DNA from: Farysia itapuensis
Lineage: Eukaryota > Basidiomycota > Ustilaginomycetes > Ustilaginales > Ustilaginaceae
Assembly: GCA_023212645.1 (NCBI GenBank)
Contig: JALBYC010000011.1
Coordinates: forward strand, 186,001 to 250,000
Length of the DNA: 64,000 bases
Reading direction: 5' to 3'
Shown here: piece by piece, positions 10,785 to 21,900 of the stretch
Layout of the letters: every line of letters starts with the position of its first letter
Position numbering within the stretch: position 1 is the first letter of the stretch
The notes under the pieces: model-generated
The model's database searches: none
Told to the model about the DNA's origin: nothing
What the model saw: only the letters and a program-made list of their open reading frames with translations
Program-made: the position numbers and the translations under genes

Positions 10785-12631
10785 ATGGCCTTGTCCAACT
10801 CGGGAGCTCTTGTCCTGACAGGAATAGAAGACACACTGGCCCTCATCCTTGAATGCTCGAACAATCAGTCCAAGATCGATGCCATCCTTCTCCCCTCTTT
10901 GCGAAAGCTCTGCAGTCCTCCCAAAGGCACTGCTACCTCTAGTGGAAGCCGGAATGCCGCAGCTCAGCGACGACGGCCTCCGCACGGGCTTGAGGAGGTA
11001 CTGTGCCAGCCGATACAGGGCGATGTAGACCCACTCACGGTGCTGAATCCAGCGGTACACTCCCTCGGTATGCTCTACATTCTCGCTGCCCGAGTTCATC
11101 ACGTCTCCCACGACACTTCGCAGTATGCAGCAGCCATCTTTCCGCACATCAACAGCTTTGTACAGCAATTTTCTCTCAGTCAAATTCAGGCGGCTGGCGA
11201 CAAAGTCACCCAGCTGGCTGCCGGCGTTGCCCGAATCACACAGTCGATCCAGGATCCAAATGCTGGCCTCGAGACAATACGAGTGCTCTTTGACCGCTTT
11301 GTCATCGCGCGTGACAATCTCACGACTTTACATCCATTGCTAGCCTATGTAAGTTCTGAATAGGTCAATTGTTTCTTCGGGGCATGTGCTAACATTGTTC
11401 CGTTGCACAGCAATACTTGAGGACACGCAAGTACGAAGACGCTGTCACCCTGCTCGACGTCCCCCTCATCGATGCAGACACAAGCATCACTCCTCTCAAA
11501 TCTTCCGATGTCCTAGAGTTCTACTACTACTCTGGGCTCATCTATACCAAAGTGGAGCAGTATACTGCTGCGATTGACGCTTTCGAGACTGTAAGCATTT
11601 TTCGTTTAACGCTTCAGTGAAAGCATTTGCTGATTTTTGCTGTCATCAGTGCGTCTCGAGCCCAGCAGTGGCAGCAAGCGCAATTCAGATTGACGCATAC
11701 AAGAAGCTTGTCCTGGTGCAGCTTCTCGCACACGGCAAGGTACGTGTTGAATCTACCTCACCTTCTTTCGCAAGCTCTGACGTCGAAATCTCTTCAGACC
11801 CTTCCCCTGCCCAGCTATACGCCAGGCGTAGTAGTGCGCACATACAAACAGCTCGCTCAGCCCTATCTGGAACTGATGACAGGTCACGAAACTGCATTGA
11901 ATTGCGATCCTGGACTTCTAGAAGAGATTGCCCAGCAACGCTTCGATGCCTTCCAGCGGGTAAGTTTACGTGTCACGGAACAGCACGCAAGAGTATGGCG
12001 CTAATATCGTTTGTCAACAGGATCGCAATTGGGGCTTGGTGCAGAAGTGTCTGTCGCAGCATCGACGGTGGAGGATAGAGCGGCTAGGTGATGTGTATTC
12101 GGTCGTCAGCGTCGCTCACGTCGCCTCGTTGTTGGGGCTGACGGGCTCCGATGCCGAGCAAATCGTGCTCGATGATCTGCGCGCTATCTCAGCTCGTCAA
12201 ATCTTGAACAGCGGCCAGAGTAGCGCAACTCTATTAGACCGTCCAGATCATCCACTCACGATCCAGTTCTCAAGTCTGACTGGTCCAGGGGCTGGCCAAA
12301 CATTCAACACGCAGGAGTCGGCACAAATGCTCAACGACAAGATCCGCGAAGCCAAACATTGGCAGACACTCGTGGAGGATCGAGACCGCCAATTAGGTCG
12401 CTCTACCACCTACCTCACCCGAGTAAGTACTTGTCTTCGTCTTCTCGTACCTCTGCTTGCAATGTCGAACTGACCTTTTTACTGATGCGACAGGCATACA
12501 AGTCTCGCGATCAAAGGTATGGAAACATCAGTGGGCCTCAATACGGCATGGGCGGTTCGGGTGGTGGCTTTTCGGCAGTTACCCCGACCGACGACTTTGA
12601 CGATGGCGATGATGATGACGCGGATTACTAG
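10785..12631 (+). CDS. CSN3: COP9 signalosome subunit 3
   Basis: Six exons: 10785-11348, 11411-11590, 11650-11739, 11798-11959, 12021-12422 and 12494-12631, giving 511 residues. All five introns are 58-71 nt, GT-AG and phase 0. The joined protein aligns with animal CSN3, notably EFYYYSGLIYT, AYKKLVLVQLLAHGK and NWGLVQKCLSQH, followed by a PCI-type region and an acidic tail ending DDDDADY. CSN removes NEDD8 from cullins and so controls SCF-type ubiquitin ligases; CSN3 is a structural PCI subunit. It is the most intron-rich gene in the window. It shares a 207-bp promoter with the ssSPT gene. Confidence 0.9.
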
Positions 12632-12774
12632 CCGAACTAGACACACATGTACGCGTCCTACATAGAAAACACTGCATTACGAGCTGAGAAGTTAGACTGG
12701 GACGAAGAGGGAGACGGAACAGAGTGCTAGGATATATGTACACGGAGTTTGCAGCTTAGCCGACAGGCGCTGGC

Positions 12775-13575
12775 TTAGCAGTTGCAGGCATTCGGGCGGC
12801 CTTGATTGTTGCTTCCGTTCTGGAGATCTATACCGCCGGCCGCCTGGGTTGCGCTGGTTTGACGCGAACCGGGAGCGTTGGCGCCGGTCGCTCCAGCAGG
12901 CGTGTTGCGTGCCAGGTGTAGGTCGATGGGGATCTTTTTCGCAATCTCGGTAAAGACTTCGACAACACCCTCGCCTGTCTTGGCTGAGGTCTCGAAGAAG
13001 AGCAGGCCAGAGTCCTTGGCGTAGGCTTCAGCTTCGTCGCGCGGCACAGCTCGGAGATCTGAACTGGTGGCATTGACAGTGTCATCGGTGGCGGTAGCTG
13101 TCTCGTCTCCGTCGACTTCTTCATCCTCATCAGCGGTACCGCCCTGTCCGAGCAGGTCGACCTTGTTGCCTACAAGAGCAATGACAATGTTGGGGTTGGC
13201 CTGACGCTGGAGTTCCTTGACCCAGCTCTTGGCTTTCTCAAACGAGCTGGCCTTGGTTACGTCGTAGATAACAGCACTCGCCTGGGCATTGCGGTAGTAC
13301 ATGGGCGCCAAACTGTGAAATCGCTCCTGTCCCGCAGTATCCCAGATCTCAAACTTGATCAGTCGATCCTCCAGTCGACACTTTTGCGTCAAAAAGGCAG
13401 CGCCAATCGTCGGCTCTTTGTTCTCTTGAAACTCGTTCTGCACAAAGCGCAGCACGACTGACGACTTGCCCACCGCTGCTTCGCCCAGCAACACGAGTTT
13501 CGTCTGGAAAGGCTTCTGCGGCGCTGCAGCCGCGGATGGCTGAGCCGATGCTGATGATGGTTGAGCAGTCGACAT
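12775..13575 (-). CDS. Rab5-family small GTPase
   Basis: 266 residues from the ATG at 13575, which has a purine at -3; a weaker in-frame ATG lies at 13614. GTPase motifs are complete: GEAAVGKSS (P-loop), WDTAGQERF (switch II), NKVD and ETSAK. The C-terminus ends CNC, a CXC double-geranylgeranylation signal. The effector-region sequence [10 protein letters not shown] is typical of Rab5. Rab5 proteins drive early-endosome fusion and, in filamentous basidiomycetes, mark motile early endosomes carried by microtubule motors. Odd feature: an acidic insertion of about 25-30 residues ([13 protein letters not shown] and following) between NKVD and ETSAK. Confidence 0.92.
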   Translation of the reverse strand: MSTAQPSSASAQPSAAAAPQKPFQTKLVLLGEAAVGKSSVVLRFVQNEFQENKEPTIGAAFLTQKCRLEDRLIKFEIWDTAGQERFHSLAPMYYRNAQASAVIYDVTKASSFEKAKSWVKELQRQANPNIVIALVGNKVDLLGQGGTADEDEEVDGDETATATDDTVNATSSDLRAVPRDEAEAYAKDSGLLFFETSAKTGEGVVEVFTEIAKKIPIDLHLARNTPAGATGANAPGSRQTSATQAAGGIDLQNGSNNQGRPNACNC

Positions 13576-13698
13576 GACAATAGGTGCGGATTGGTGGTGA
13601 TCAATGCGAAACATTGACCAGCTCCTCCCGCCTCAAACTTGTGCCACCATGCGCGCAACCTTCGCATTTTGGATCTAACACGAGTTATCATTTTAAGT

Positions 13699-13725
13699 CG
13701 ATGTTAACGATGTTAACGATGTTTG
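13699..13725. repeat. Short 9-bp tandem repeat
   Basis: Three tandem copies of CGATGTTAA/CGATGTTTG lie upstream of the Rab5 gene. This is a simple direct repeat, seen directly; no function is evident. Confidence 0.6.
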
Positions 13726-13838
13726 CGATGCGATTCGGGTGATGAGCGGCTATCAGGTCATGGTCTCAAGTCTCGACGCGGGCCCCTGGTGTTACATCAG
13801 TCTGCTGTTGTACATGTGATATGCGAGGTGTCTGAGCC

Positions 13839-14387
13839 CTAATCTGACTCGTCAGCGCTCTTGATCTGAGCCGCGGCGACCGCGGCCGTCTTTCTTCGTT
13901 TGGTGCTACGCGCTTCGCCAGCGCCAAGACCCGAGCTGTTGGCGGATACATCGCCTTCCACCGGATCCGGTACTTTCGCGACAATATCCTTGAGAAAGTC
14001 GAAGTTCTCGTTTGTATGAACTGTCCTCTTACTGCAAAGAAAGCACGCAATAAGAGCCAGACAGGTCAGTCCAAGACTGGTGACGGTGATTTGAGGGATC
14101 GTGCGCTGAGACTTACACGTGGTAGACAGACATCTTCTTCGCGCCTCTGCTGCGCGTTTCCTTTACCGTCTCTTCTACTATACTCGCCATGAAGAGCTCA
14201 AGTGCTTTTGCTGTCGATCGGTGTGATGCGCAGTCAGCGTCAAGAGGAAGATACCAAGAAACAAGGATAAGTACGTACAGATGAGAACTGGTGTGGCCTG
14301 TGCGACCTTGCCGACGTCTTCGTCCGCCTGCATGATCTTCTTGATCCGTGCTACGGGAAATTTGCATTGTGCTGAGCGTTTCACCAT
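13839..14387 (-). CDS. NC2-alpha / DRAP1 transcription corepressor (Bur6)
   Basis: Three exons on the minus strand: 14387-14279, 14210-14117 and 14031-13839, giving 131 residues. Introns are 68 and 85 nt with GTACGT and GTAAGT donors. Joining restores an NF-YC-like histone fold: KFPVARIKKIMQADEDVGKV, then SKALELFMASIVEET, then YHVKRTVHTNENFDFLKDIV, closely following human DRAP1. A basic KRRK stretch lies in the tail. NC2-alpha pairs with NC2-beta/Dr1, binds TBP on DNA and limits TFIIA/TFIIB entry at promoters. The start is the ATG just before the histone fold; an in-frame ATG at 14504 would add an unlikely leader. It is divergent from the antiporter gene. Confidence 0.9.
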
Positions 14388-14691
14388 CGTGCAAGAGCAA
14401 CGATTTGTTCTCGTGATGGTTATTGGGCTATTCTTGCAGCTCGGTGCGAAGCATGGCGAACCGGCGAATTGGCGAATCACGAATTTGGCGAAGTCAATTG
14501 ACATGTGCAGCCTAACATCTCAGCATCGACTTTTTGAAATTTTCGGGTTTTGAAGTTGGCTGTGAAGTTGGCTGTCAAACGTCTGAAAAGCTGAAACCCT
14601 GCATACAGGATGTGATATCTTTCAACAGCGTAGTGACTACCAAGAGCCATGCTGAAGTCTTTCTCGAGCCATCTACTCAAGAGCTGTGGTA
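14388..14691. promoter_or_regulatory. Divergent promoter region, NC2-alpha / antiporter
   Basis: About 300 bp between divergent starts. It holds a cluster of GGCGAA/GCGAAT-like words at 14454-14493 and a 12-bp tandem duplication at 14551-14574. No gene is apparent. Confidence 0.4.
14551..14574. repeat. 12-bp perfect tandem duplication
   Basis: TGAAGTTGGCTG occurs twice in immediate succession about 120 bp upstream of the antiporter start. Seen directly; probably replication slippage. Confidence 0.7.
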
Positions 14692-16381
14692 ATGACCTCT
14701 CAGCTTCTACCAGCGCTGCAAGCTGCTCAGAGTCCTGATGCACTGCCTTACACTTCTCCCTCCCTCGTGGTAATCCTGGTGCTAGCATCTTTTCTCCTGT
14801 TCCTGTCGCTCTTTTATCATGCTTTCCAACGCCTTTTCTCTGCTGGCATCCTAGGGCCGCTGGTACTCGGTGCGGTTTATGCCAAGCCACTTGCCAACAT
14901 CTTACCGGCGGATGTGCAGTCCGCTACGCTATCTCTCGGTTATCTAGGTCTGATGCTGCTCATCGTGCAGGGAGGGATCGAGGCGAGACTTGATATTCTT
15001 TCTAATCCAAGGAATATGCTCATGGCAGTACTGGTAGGCTTCACTGGCATAGGTCTGCCGATTGGTTTCAGCATGGCGCTTTTACCTCCTGGATTCGGAT
15101 ACGGTACTCTCGAAAGCTTCGCCGTTGGTGCCGCACTTGCCTCGACCAGTCTTGGAACCACCTTTGCCGTCCTCAGTACCCTTTCCGCGCCTCCTACGCC
15201 TAGCGTTGGCACGCTCGGATTTTCGTTAGATAGGTCGCAAGAGCGTCCGCAAACCGCGAGGAACATCATGAACACACGCGTTTGGAACGATCCTGGTAGG
15301 GGCGGCCCTCCTGGATGATATTGTCGGACTCGTCATAACCAGCGTCATTGCAACCCTTGGTTCGACCGCGATAGGCGGTGCTGGAAAGACTTCGCTTGCT
15401 CCCTGGACTATTGCTAGACCCATGGTATCTTCCTTCCTTTTAATTGTTGTATCATGCTTGTTGGCGCGCTTTGCGTTGAAACCATTGGCCAGCCGCTGGT
15501 TTCTGCCTATGTTGGCAGGCATCACTGCAACAGATGTCTGCGGAGCACCGCCTTCACGAGCCTTCTTCAAACGCTGGGCACTCAAGGGAACTGTCAAGTT
15601 GAAAAGCGACCTTGGCCTGCTTCAATTCATCTCCATCTTTCTGTTGTGCGCGACGATCTTGGCGTTCTCTGTGATTGCTGACAAAATAGGCTCCTCTCTC
15701 CTCATCGGCTGCTTCTGTGCGGGAGGCTTGGTCAAATACATGTTCCAACTCTGGGACAGCGCGGAAGGGACTAGCGCCGGCCCAATAGCTCGGCTTTTTG
15801 ACCCAGAGGTCACTCTCTCGTCAACGACCCTGGCTGTTGTACAAAATACGATTTTAGTCCCGTTCTTCTTCTCCAGTATCGGCTCAGCCATTCCCGTCAA
15901 AAGTATGTTTGACGGTACGACAGTGTGGCGAGGAGTCATTTTCGCCGGTATTATGGCGTTTGCCAAAGTCGCAGCAGGGAGCTGGATCTTTGCTGCAGAT
16001 TTCATGGAACGACGAACGGCGACTCGGACGCAAAGAGAAGCTCACAGTGCAATTGAATTGCCGTCGTGCGACACGCATACGGCGCAGACTGATCCGCGAC
16101 CGGCTGAATTGCAAAGCAAAGCGGCAATCGAGGAAGAACAGGCCAAACTGGTATGGCCCAGTGTGCTATTCCTCGGGCTGGGACTAGTGTCAAGGGGCGA
16201 GATCGGCTTCCTGATCATCAACATCGCCAGACAGGACTCGCTCGTCTCTGAGCAGGCTTTCAACGTGGCCATCTGGGCAATTACACTCAACACGCTCGCG
16301 GGCCCCATGTCCATAGGTTTTCTTATGCACACCGATCGCGGACGTTCGCTTTTGAGCCCCGCGTACAGTCGTTGGGCGTAG
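14692..16381 (+). CDS. CPA2-type Na+(K+)/H+ antiporter, frame broken by one extra base
   Basis: A polytopic transporter of the sodium/hydrogen exchanger family, starting at the ATG at 14692. The first frame encodes several membrane segments including SLGTTFAVLSTL. Its conserved continuation NTRV/GTILVGAALLDDIVGLV is split between two frames: frame 1 through 15282, then the next frame from 15284 to the stop at 16381. One surplus T in the TTT at 15281-15283 explains this, and the combined product would be about 562 residues with about 12 membrane helices. As written, translation ends at 15318 (208 residues). No GT-AG intron restores the motif, because the second frame has a TGA at 15269. The cause is either a sequencing error or a disabled allele. 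Such carriers exchange monovalent cations for protons. Confidence 0.8.
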
Positions 16382-16563
16382 TAAGCTGTCACATCCTTCC
16401 ACGTAGCTAGTGGCAATACTAATTTGAAAGGTTAATCGGAAATACAATTTCACGGAGACATGGGAAAGTGTTGTTCTGTGCATTTCCACGTCAGGAAGAA
16501 CGGGATTTGATATTCACCGCACACGCTCGCTGTGCTCTGACCACCATCTCTATACGGCTCGCC

Positions 16564-19248
16564 ATGAGGCTCACCGAGTGTTTTTCGCGGCTGGCCATGA
16601 CCGTACTGGCCGCGTGCCTGGTTGCCCTTGTCACGACCGCTCAGTTCGCTCAGCAAGCTCAGGCTCTTGGTGTTGTCGCTTTCGATTATGGCACCGACTC
16701 GATGAAAGTGTCGCTCGTCAAGCCTGGTCTGCCCTTTGACGTCGTCCTGGATCGCGATAGCAAACGCAGAATCCAATCTGCCATCTCTTTCAAGAAGTGG
16801 GGCCCTGATGAAGAGATTCTGTTCGGTACCAATGCTTACAATCACGCAACCCGCGAGCCCAAGCAGTCCTTCTACACCCTCAAAACTCTGCTTGGTCGCA
16901 CAATTGGCGATCAGGATCTCGATGTTGTCAAGAAGTACTCGAGCATTTTCCAAAACGATGTGGTTGCTTCGGATCGTGGAACTTGCTCACTCAAGCGTCC
17001 GTACGAGTACGACCCCAAACTATCCTCCGTTCCAGTTCTGACTGTGGAAGAGCTCATTGGCATGCAGCTCGAGTACGCCAAAAAGCTGGCCGAGGAGACT
17101 GCGGGTGAACGTATCAACCCTTCGTTCCCCTCTGGCTTCAATGTTGGCTCCTTTGGAGGGCTCGATGCCGTTGTTACCGTGCCTGCCTTTTTCAACGCGC
17201 AGGAGCGTCAGGCGCTAGTCGACGCCGCTAGTCTGGCCGGCTTCCGACCAAGACTTGTGTCCGATGGCGCTGCTGCTGCCGTCAACTACGCTCAGACTAG
17301 GACGTTCCCACAGCCTGAAACTCATTTGTTCTACGACGCCGGAGCCGGCTCAGTACGTGCGACTGTGGTCGAATTCAGCACCAAGCCCATCACTATTGAT
17401 TCTATTCTTTCCGTAGGAAAGGCGCAGAAGGAGGCTGTCATTGTTGATGTCAAAGGCGTTGGCTGGCAGCGAGGTGTTGGCGGCCTTGCTCTTGATCTAC
17501 TCTTGCGCGACAAGTTGGCGGCCGAATTTGACGCTGCTCACGGCTCCGCTATCGGAGGCAGCATTCAGAGCAACCCACGCGCCATGGCACGATTGCTAAA
17601 GGAGGCCAACCGTGTCAAGCACATTCTCAGCGCAAACGATGCCGCTCGCAGTTCCATTGAAAGTCTTGTTGATGACATCGACTTCAAGACAACATTGCAG
17701 CGAGAAGACTTTGAAGCCGCGGTTGCACAGCAAAAGCTTACGCCCAAGTTTATCGATCCCATCGATCAGGCGCTTAAGATGGCAGGGCTAGCGTTGGACG
17801 GGGTGAAGTCGATCGTGCTCGTCGGAGGAAGCACGCGTGTGCCTTTTGTTCAGGCTGCGCTTCGCGATGCGGGTATTCCGGACGAAAAACTGGCGCAAAA
17901 TGTCAACGCGGATGAAGCGGCAGTGATGGGTGCTGCCTTCTATGGAGCAAGCTACAACCCTCAGTTCCGAATGAAGGAAATCCGAGCCTATGACATGATC
18001 CCCTATGCCGTCAACCTCAAGGAAGCCGACGGCAAGGAAGAAGTCATCTTCCCGTCTCAAGCATATCACACTGACTCGGTCCTCCGAGAGTACTCGAACG
18101 TCAAGGACGACTTCATCTTCGAGATTGAATACGACCAGTCGACCGAAGGACTTTTAGAGAACGCGGACCGCTCCATTTCCATGGTAGAGATCACGGGTAT
18201 CGCCGAATCCCTCAAGGACATCAAGGCCTCTGACCAGCTGGATAGTGTCGACACGTTTGTCAATCTGACCATCAGCAGCCGACCTCTGGGCATCTACGCG
18301 GTCGAGAATGCCGTCATGATCATCAAACCCAAGCCAGGAGGCATTGCCGGCGCTCTCAAGAGTTTCTTTGGTGTCTCTTCTCCCAAGAAGGCTTCTGCCA
18401 ACGCGACTGACTCGAAGGACAACAGTACTGCAGCTGCAGACGAAGAAGAAACTGGGTCCGAGCTACCCGCTAAAGACAAATTGATCAAGCTGAACGCTCG
18501 AACCATTCCGCAGAACGACCAGGTTCGACCTATGTCTGGCGAAGAAATTAAAAAGAGCAAGGACAGGCTGTGGACCATGGGTCAGGCAGCCGTGCGCAAG
18601 GTACAGCGCGAAGAAGCGCGCAACACGATTGAATCGTACCTGTATCGTGTACGCGACCTGCTGGATGGTGAAACGTTCGCGCAGGTCTCGAAGCCGCAAG
18701 AACGCAAAGCAATTGCGGCCAAGACGGAAGAACTGACGTCCTGGTTGAGCGAGGAGGGCGATTCGGCCGAGACCGGAACACTCAAGCTCAAGCGTGCATC
18801 GCTCGAGTCGCTCATCAAGCCCCTCGAGGTCCGTATTGAACAAGCCCGTCTGCGAAGCACGGCCATCGACTTGTTCACAAAGTCGCTTGAGAAGGCGACC
18901 CTATTCGTCGATGAGGCGAGAGCGAATTTGACCGCAGCGATGAAGAACAACGAGTCGAGCAAGTACAGCCTCACCGAGCTCGATTCCGTCCAGGCAACCG
19001 TGGATAAAGATCAGACCTGGCTGAAGAAATCGCTCGCTGAGCAAGCCAAACGCTCCCAGTCTGATGATCCTGCCATTCTCAGCTCCGACCTGGACAGCAA
19101 GCGCAAAAAGCTGACCGACACTATTACCAAGATCCAAAAACGGCGCATTGCCAAAACTCGCCCGACCAAATCAGCTGCACCTCCCGCAGCACCGTCACAG
19201 GAGTCGACACCCGAAGCAGATGTGCCACCTAAGCACGAAGAGCTGTAA
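16564..19248 (+). CDS. LHS1: ER lumenal Hsp70-like chaperone (Lhs1/GRP170)
   Basis: 894 residues from the ATG at 16564; upstream in-frame codons are non-ATG. A hydrophobic signal peptide (about 1-35) precedes an Hsp70-type ATPase domain (VAFDYGTDSMKVSLV, then VVTVPAFFNAQERQAL, later VLVGGSTRVPFVQ). After it come a divergent substrate-binding domain, an acidic/Ser loop and a long helical C-terminal domain typical of Hsp110/GRP170 proteins. The last four residues are HEEL, a likely ER-retrieval signal of the HDEL class. Lhs1 acts as nucleotide exchange factor for BiP/Kar2 and assists import and folding in the ER. Length fits the family (yeast 881). Single exon. Confidence 0.93.
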   Translation: MRLTECFSRLAMTVLAACLVALVTTAQFAQQAQALGVVAFDYGTDSMKVSLVKPGLPFDVVLDRDSKRRIQSAISFKKWGPDEEILFGTNAYNHATREPKQSFYTLKTLLGRTIGDQDLDVVKKYSSIFQNDVVASDRGTCSLKRPYEYDPKLSSVPVLTVEELIGMQLEYAKKLAEETAGERINPSFPSGFNVGSFGGLDAVVTVPAFFNAQERQALVDAASLAGFRPRLVSDGAAAAVNYAQTRTFPQPETHLFYDAGAGSVRATVVEFSTKPITIDSILSVGKAQKEAVIVDVKGVGWQRGVGGLALDLLLRDKLAAEFDAAHGSAIGGSIQSNPRAMARLLKEANRVKHILSANDAARSSIESLVDDIDFKTTLQREDFEAAVAQQKLTPKFIDPIDQALKMAGLALDGVKSIVLVGGSTRVPFVQAALRDAGIPDEKLAQNVNADEAAVMGAAFYGASYNPQFRMKEIRAYDMIPYAVNLKEADGKEEVIFPSQAYHTDSVLREYSNVKDDFIFEIEYDQSTEGLLENADRSISMVEITGIAESLKDIKASDQLDSVDTFVNLTISSRPLGIYAVENAVMIIKPKPGGIAGALKSFFGVSSPKKASANATDSKDNSTAAADEEETGSELPAKDKLIKLNARTIPQNDQVRPMSGEEIKKSKDRLWTMGQAAVRKVQREEARNTIESYLYRVRDLLDGETFAQVSKPQERKAIAAKTEELTSWLSEEGDSAETGTLKLKRASLESLIKPLEVRIEQARLRSTAIDLFTKSLEKATLFVDEARANLTAAMKNNESSKYSLTELDSVQATVDKDQTWLKKSLAEQAKRSQSDDPAILSSDLDSKRKKLTDTITKIQKRRIAKTRPTKSAAPPAAPSQESTPEADVPPKHEEL

Positions 19249-19518
19249 TCCGAATAGAAGTGAACCTTTGTCTCGTCTTCTTGACTCGTTCCTTTGGCCG
19301 AGATCGACGGTCGCCGAGATCCGCGATCCGAGATATGTCTTGAGTCGTGTCAGATCGCCAATTTGACCTCTCCAGATTTTTTGGTGTTGGTGTGTGTGTG
19401 ACTCTATCCCTACCTCGTACTCAGTGGCTTGAACGACTCGCGGAGAAAGTAGCATCAAACAGCCTTGTGCACATCACAAGGACGTAATAGAGAGCGGGAG
19501 ACGTAAGGGATTGACGCT

Positions 19519-21900
19519 ATGCCGTCGCCTTCATTGTCTTCGTCGAGAGGCAGTCTGCCGTCCTTTCAGCGCACGGGCAATGGCAGTACAAGCGGCGGGT
19601 CGGTGTCGCCCGTCAAGCCGTCTTCTCGCTCAGGTACGCCGTTGAATGCTTCGACTCGGACAGATCTGGCCAAAGCACCTGGCGCCAATCCCGATCTGCA
19701 GTCAACAGGTGACAATGGTTATGGAAATGGGGCTGTTCGAGACATTCCTGCTGGATGTAGGCACTTGACCTCCCTTCTCGGCCTTGGCTCGCAGTCCAGC
19801 GCACCTGCCCAAAAGATTAAGGCGGAACCCAGCGACAATGACCAGGACGACCTCGAAAATGGCGACTCGCTGACTGGGCTTGTGCTGAGCGAAAAGGCAC
19901 GTACTTACCTTCAGCGCTACATTGCCGGACTTCGCTGGGGAGGTCAAATCCGATCTGGCAATATTAAAATGATGGACGAAGAGGAGCGTGAGGCCGAGCT
20001 AGCTCGCTTAGCCAGCGAAGGTCAACGTCGCAAGCGAGCACGACTTGAATACCCGCGTTGCCATACTTGCGACGCCGACATAGTGCGTCCATACATCTGT
20101 CTAGAATGTGCCTACACTGCCTGCTTTACGCCATGCGAGGACGACACAACCCGCGACCAGATCAAGTCAAGCCATATGGTACAGCATCTGCAAAATACAA
20201 AGCATGCGCTCGCCTTTGATATCGTGCACGGTACGCTGTACTGCCTAGAGTGCAACGATGCAGTCATCGACCCGGTGTTCGAGACGGTACTACGTAGAGA
20301 AGCTGGCCGTGTGCTCCCGCGGCAGAAGGGTCGCAGTTTTGGCTCCTACACCAACAGTCTTTCATCGCTGCCAACGTATGCAGTGAACGCAGCAGCTATT
20401 CCATGCCGCGTTCCTCGAGGACTCCGCAACATGGGCGCCACTTGCTTCATGAATGTCATCATACAATCTTTTCTGCATAACCCGTTGATGCGCAACTACT
20501 TTCTAGCAGACCGGCATAACCCGGCACTGTGCTCCGGCTCCAAGACCTGCTTAGCATGCGAGATGGACAAGATCTTTGGCGAGTTTTACTCGAATAGCGG
20601 AAGTCTGAACGGAGTAGCCAAACCTCCGCATGGTCCCACGTCCTTTTTGTACTGCATGTGGATGGATCAAAGCTCATCCGAGGAACTTACACAGGCTGGA
20701 CAGCATGATGCACACGAGCTGTTTATCTCTGCGCTCAATGCGATTCATGGTGCACTGACAGGACGAGCATTGGAACGTTCCCTCTTGCCCACATTTGGCT
20801 TCGAAGACGAAAATACGCTCAACTTGCTGTTTGATCACTACGACGGAACGGGCGCCAATGGCTCTGGCACAAACTCTGAAGAGGGGACGCCAGTCGGCGG
20901 ACTTAGGAGCATCAACGGACACGGCAATGGTGGAGCTGGTGGCGCCGGTGGTGTGGCGAGCTGTCCATGCGTAGTCCACCGCACATTTGCAGGCCAGCTG
21001 CAATCGGATGTGACTTGTCAGCGTTGCGGACAGACCAACACAACAAAAGACCCCATGCTAGATCTCTCACTGGACGTTCGACCCGAATCAATTCGTCGGC
21101 GCGAATCTCTTGCCAGCATGGCCATCGCCGACGGAAGCAAGAAGAAGAAGAACAAGGCAGGCAAAGACGATACTTGGTCCACACCGCCTCCCTTTGCAGA
21201 CCTAACCAGCACCTCTTCCATGGATGATGAGGAGGAACAACATCTCACCGTTTGTCTGCAACGCTACTGCTCGGAAGAACGGCTAGGCAACGATGACTAC
21301 TCGTGCGCAAATTGCGGCGCTTCGTCCACTGCCACTAAACAGCTCAGCCTCTACCGTCTTCCCCCCGTTCTCTGCATTCAACTAAAGGTAAGATGAAGCG
21401 TTCCATTAGTCACGGTCTCTGTATACTGACGCTTCATTGCTATTGACCAAAAGCGATTCGAGCATACATCGTCAGCTGCCAAGATCGACACCAAAGTGCG
21501 CTTCCCTGTTGTGCTCGACGTACGCGACTTTTCTACTTCTGTGATCCGAGCAAATCAGACGGCAGGCAATGATTCGAACGGCAACGCAGATGATCTGTAC
21601 AGTGACAACATGGACGGGCGTCAAAGCGGATCCAATCTGTCCAATATTGTCAACCCAGATCCTGAAGCGTACTTGTACGATCTTTTCACTGTTATCGTTC
21701 ACGAAGGGTCGATGAACACTGGTCACTATACCAACTTCTCGAGACACCGAGACAATTGGTACCGATTTGACGACGACAAGGTGGTTCCGACTACTCTCAC
21801 GCAAGTCCTCTCGGCGCGGGCGTACCAGCTTTGCTACCGTCGACGCCGGCTCAAGACATTCGTCAACAAAGGCAGAAGTCGCGGTCGTGACACAGTATGA
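19519..21900 (+). CDS. UBP8: Ubiquitin-specific protease Ubp8 (SAGA deubiquitinase)
   Basis: Two exons, 19519-21387 and 21454-21900, with a 66-nt phase-0 intron between QLK and RFEH; 771 residues. A ZnF-UBP domain starts near residue 181 (CHTCDAD) and continues with CLECAYTACF. The USP domain follows with the Cys box GLRNMGATCFMN (catalytic Cys309), the QHDAHELF motif, zinc-ribbon cysteines, and the His box GHYTNFSRHRDNWYRFDDD (His714). ZnF-UBP plus USP with these motifs is the layout of Ubp8/USP22, which removes ubiquitin from histone H2B within SAGA during activation. Low-complexity Gly/Asn-rich inserts sit inside the USP fold (about 440-485 and 540-580). It could be another ZnF-UBP USP, but Ubp8 fits best. 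Confidence 0.88.

Noticed and set aside
10578..11183. N-terminal extension of the ssSPT frame to 381 residues
   Set aside because: It would overlap the first exon of the well-supported divergent CSN3 gene and starts far from the conserved core.
15233..15299. Intron to explain the antiporter frame change
   Set aside because: A GT-AG pair with correct phase exists, but it would remove the conserved GTILVG segment and the donor GTCGCA is poor. A one-base error explains the data better.
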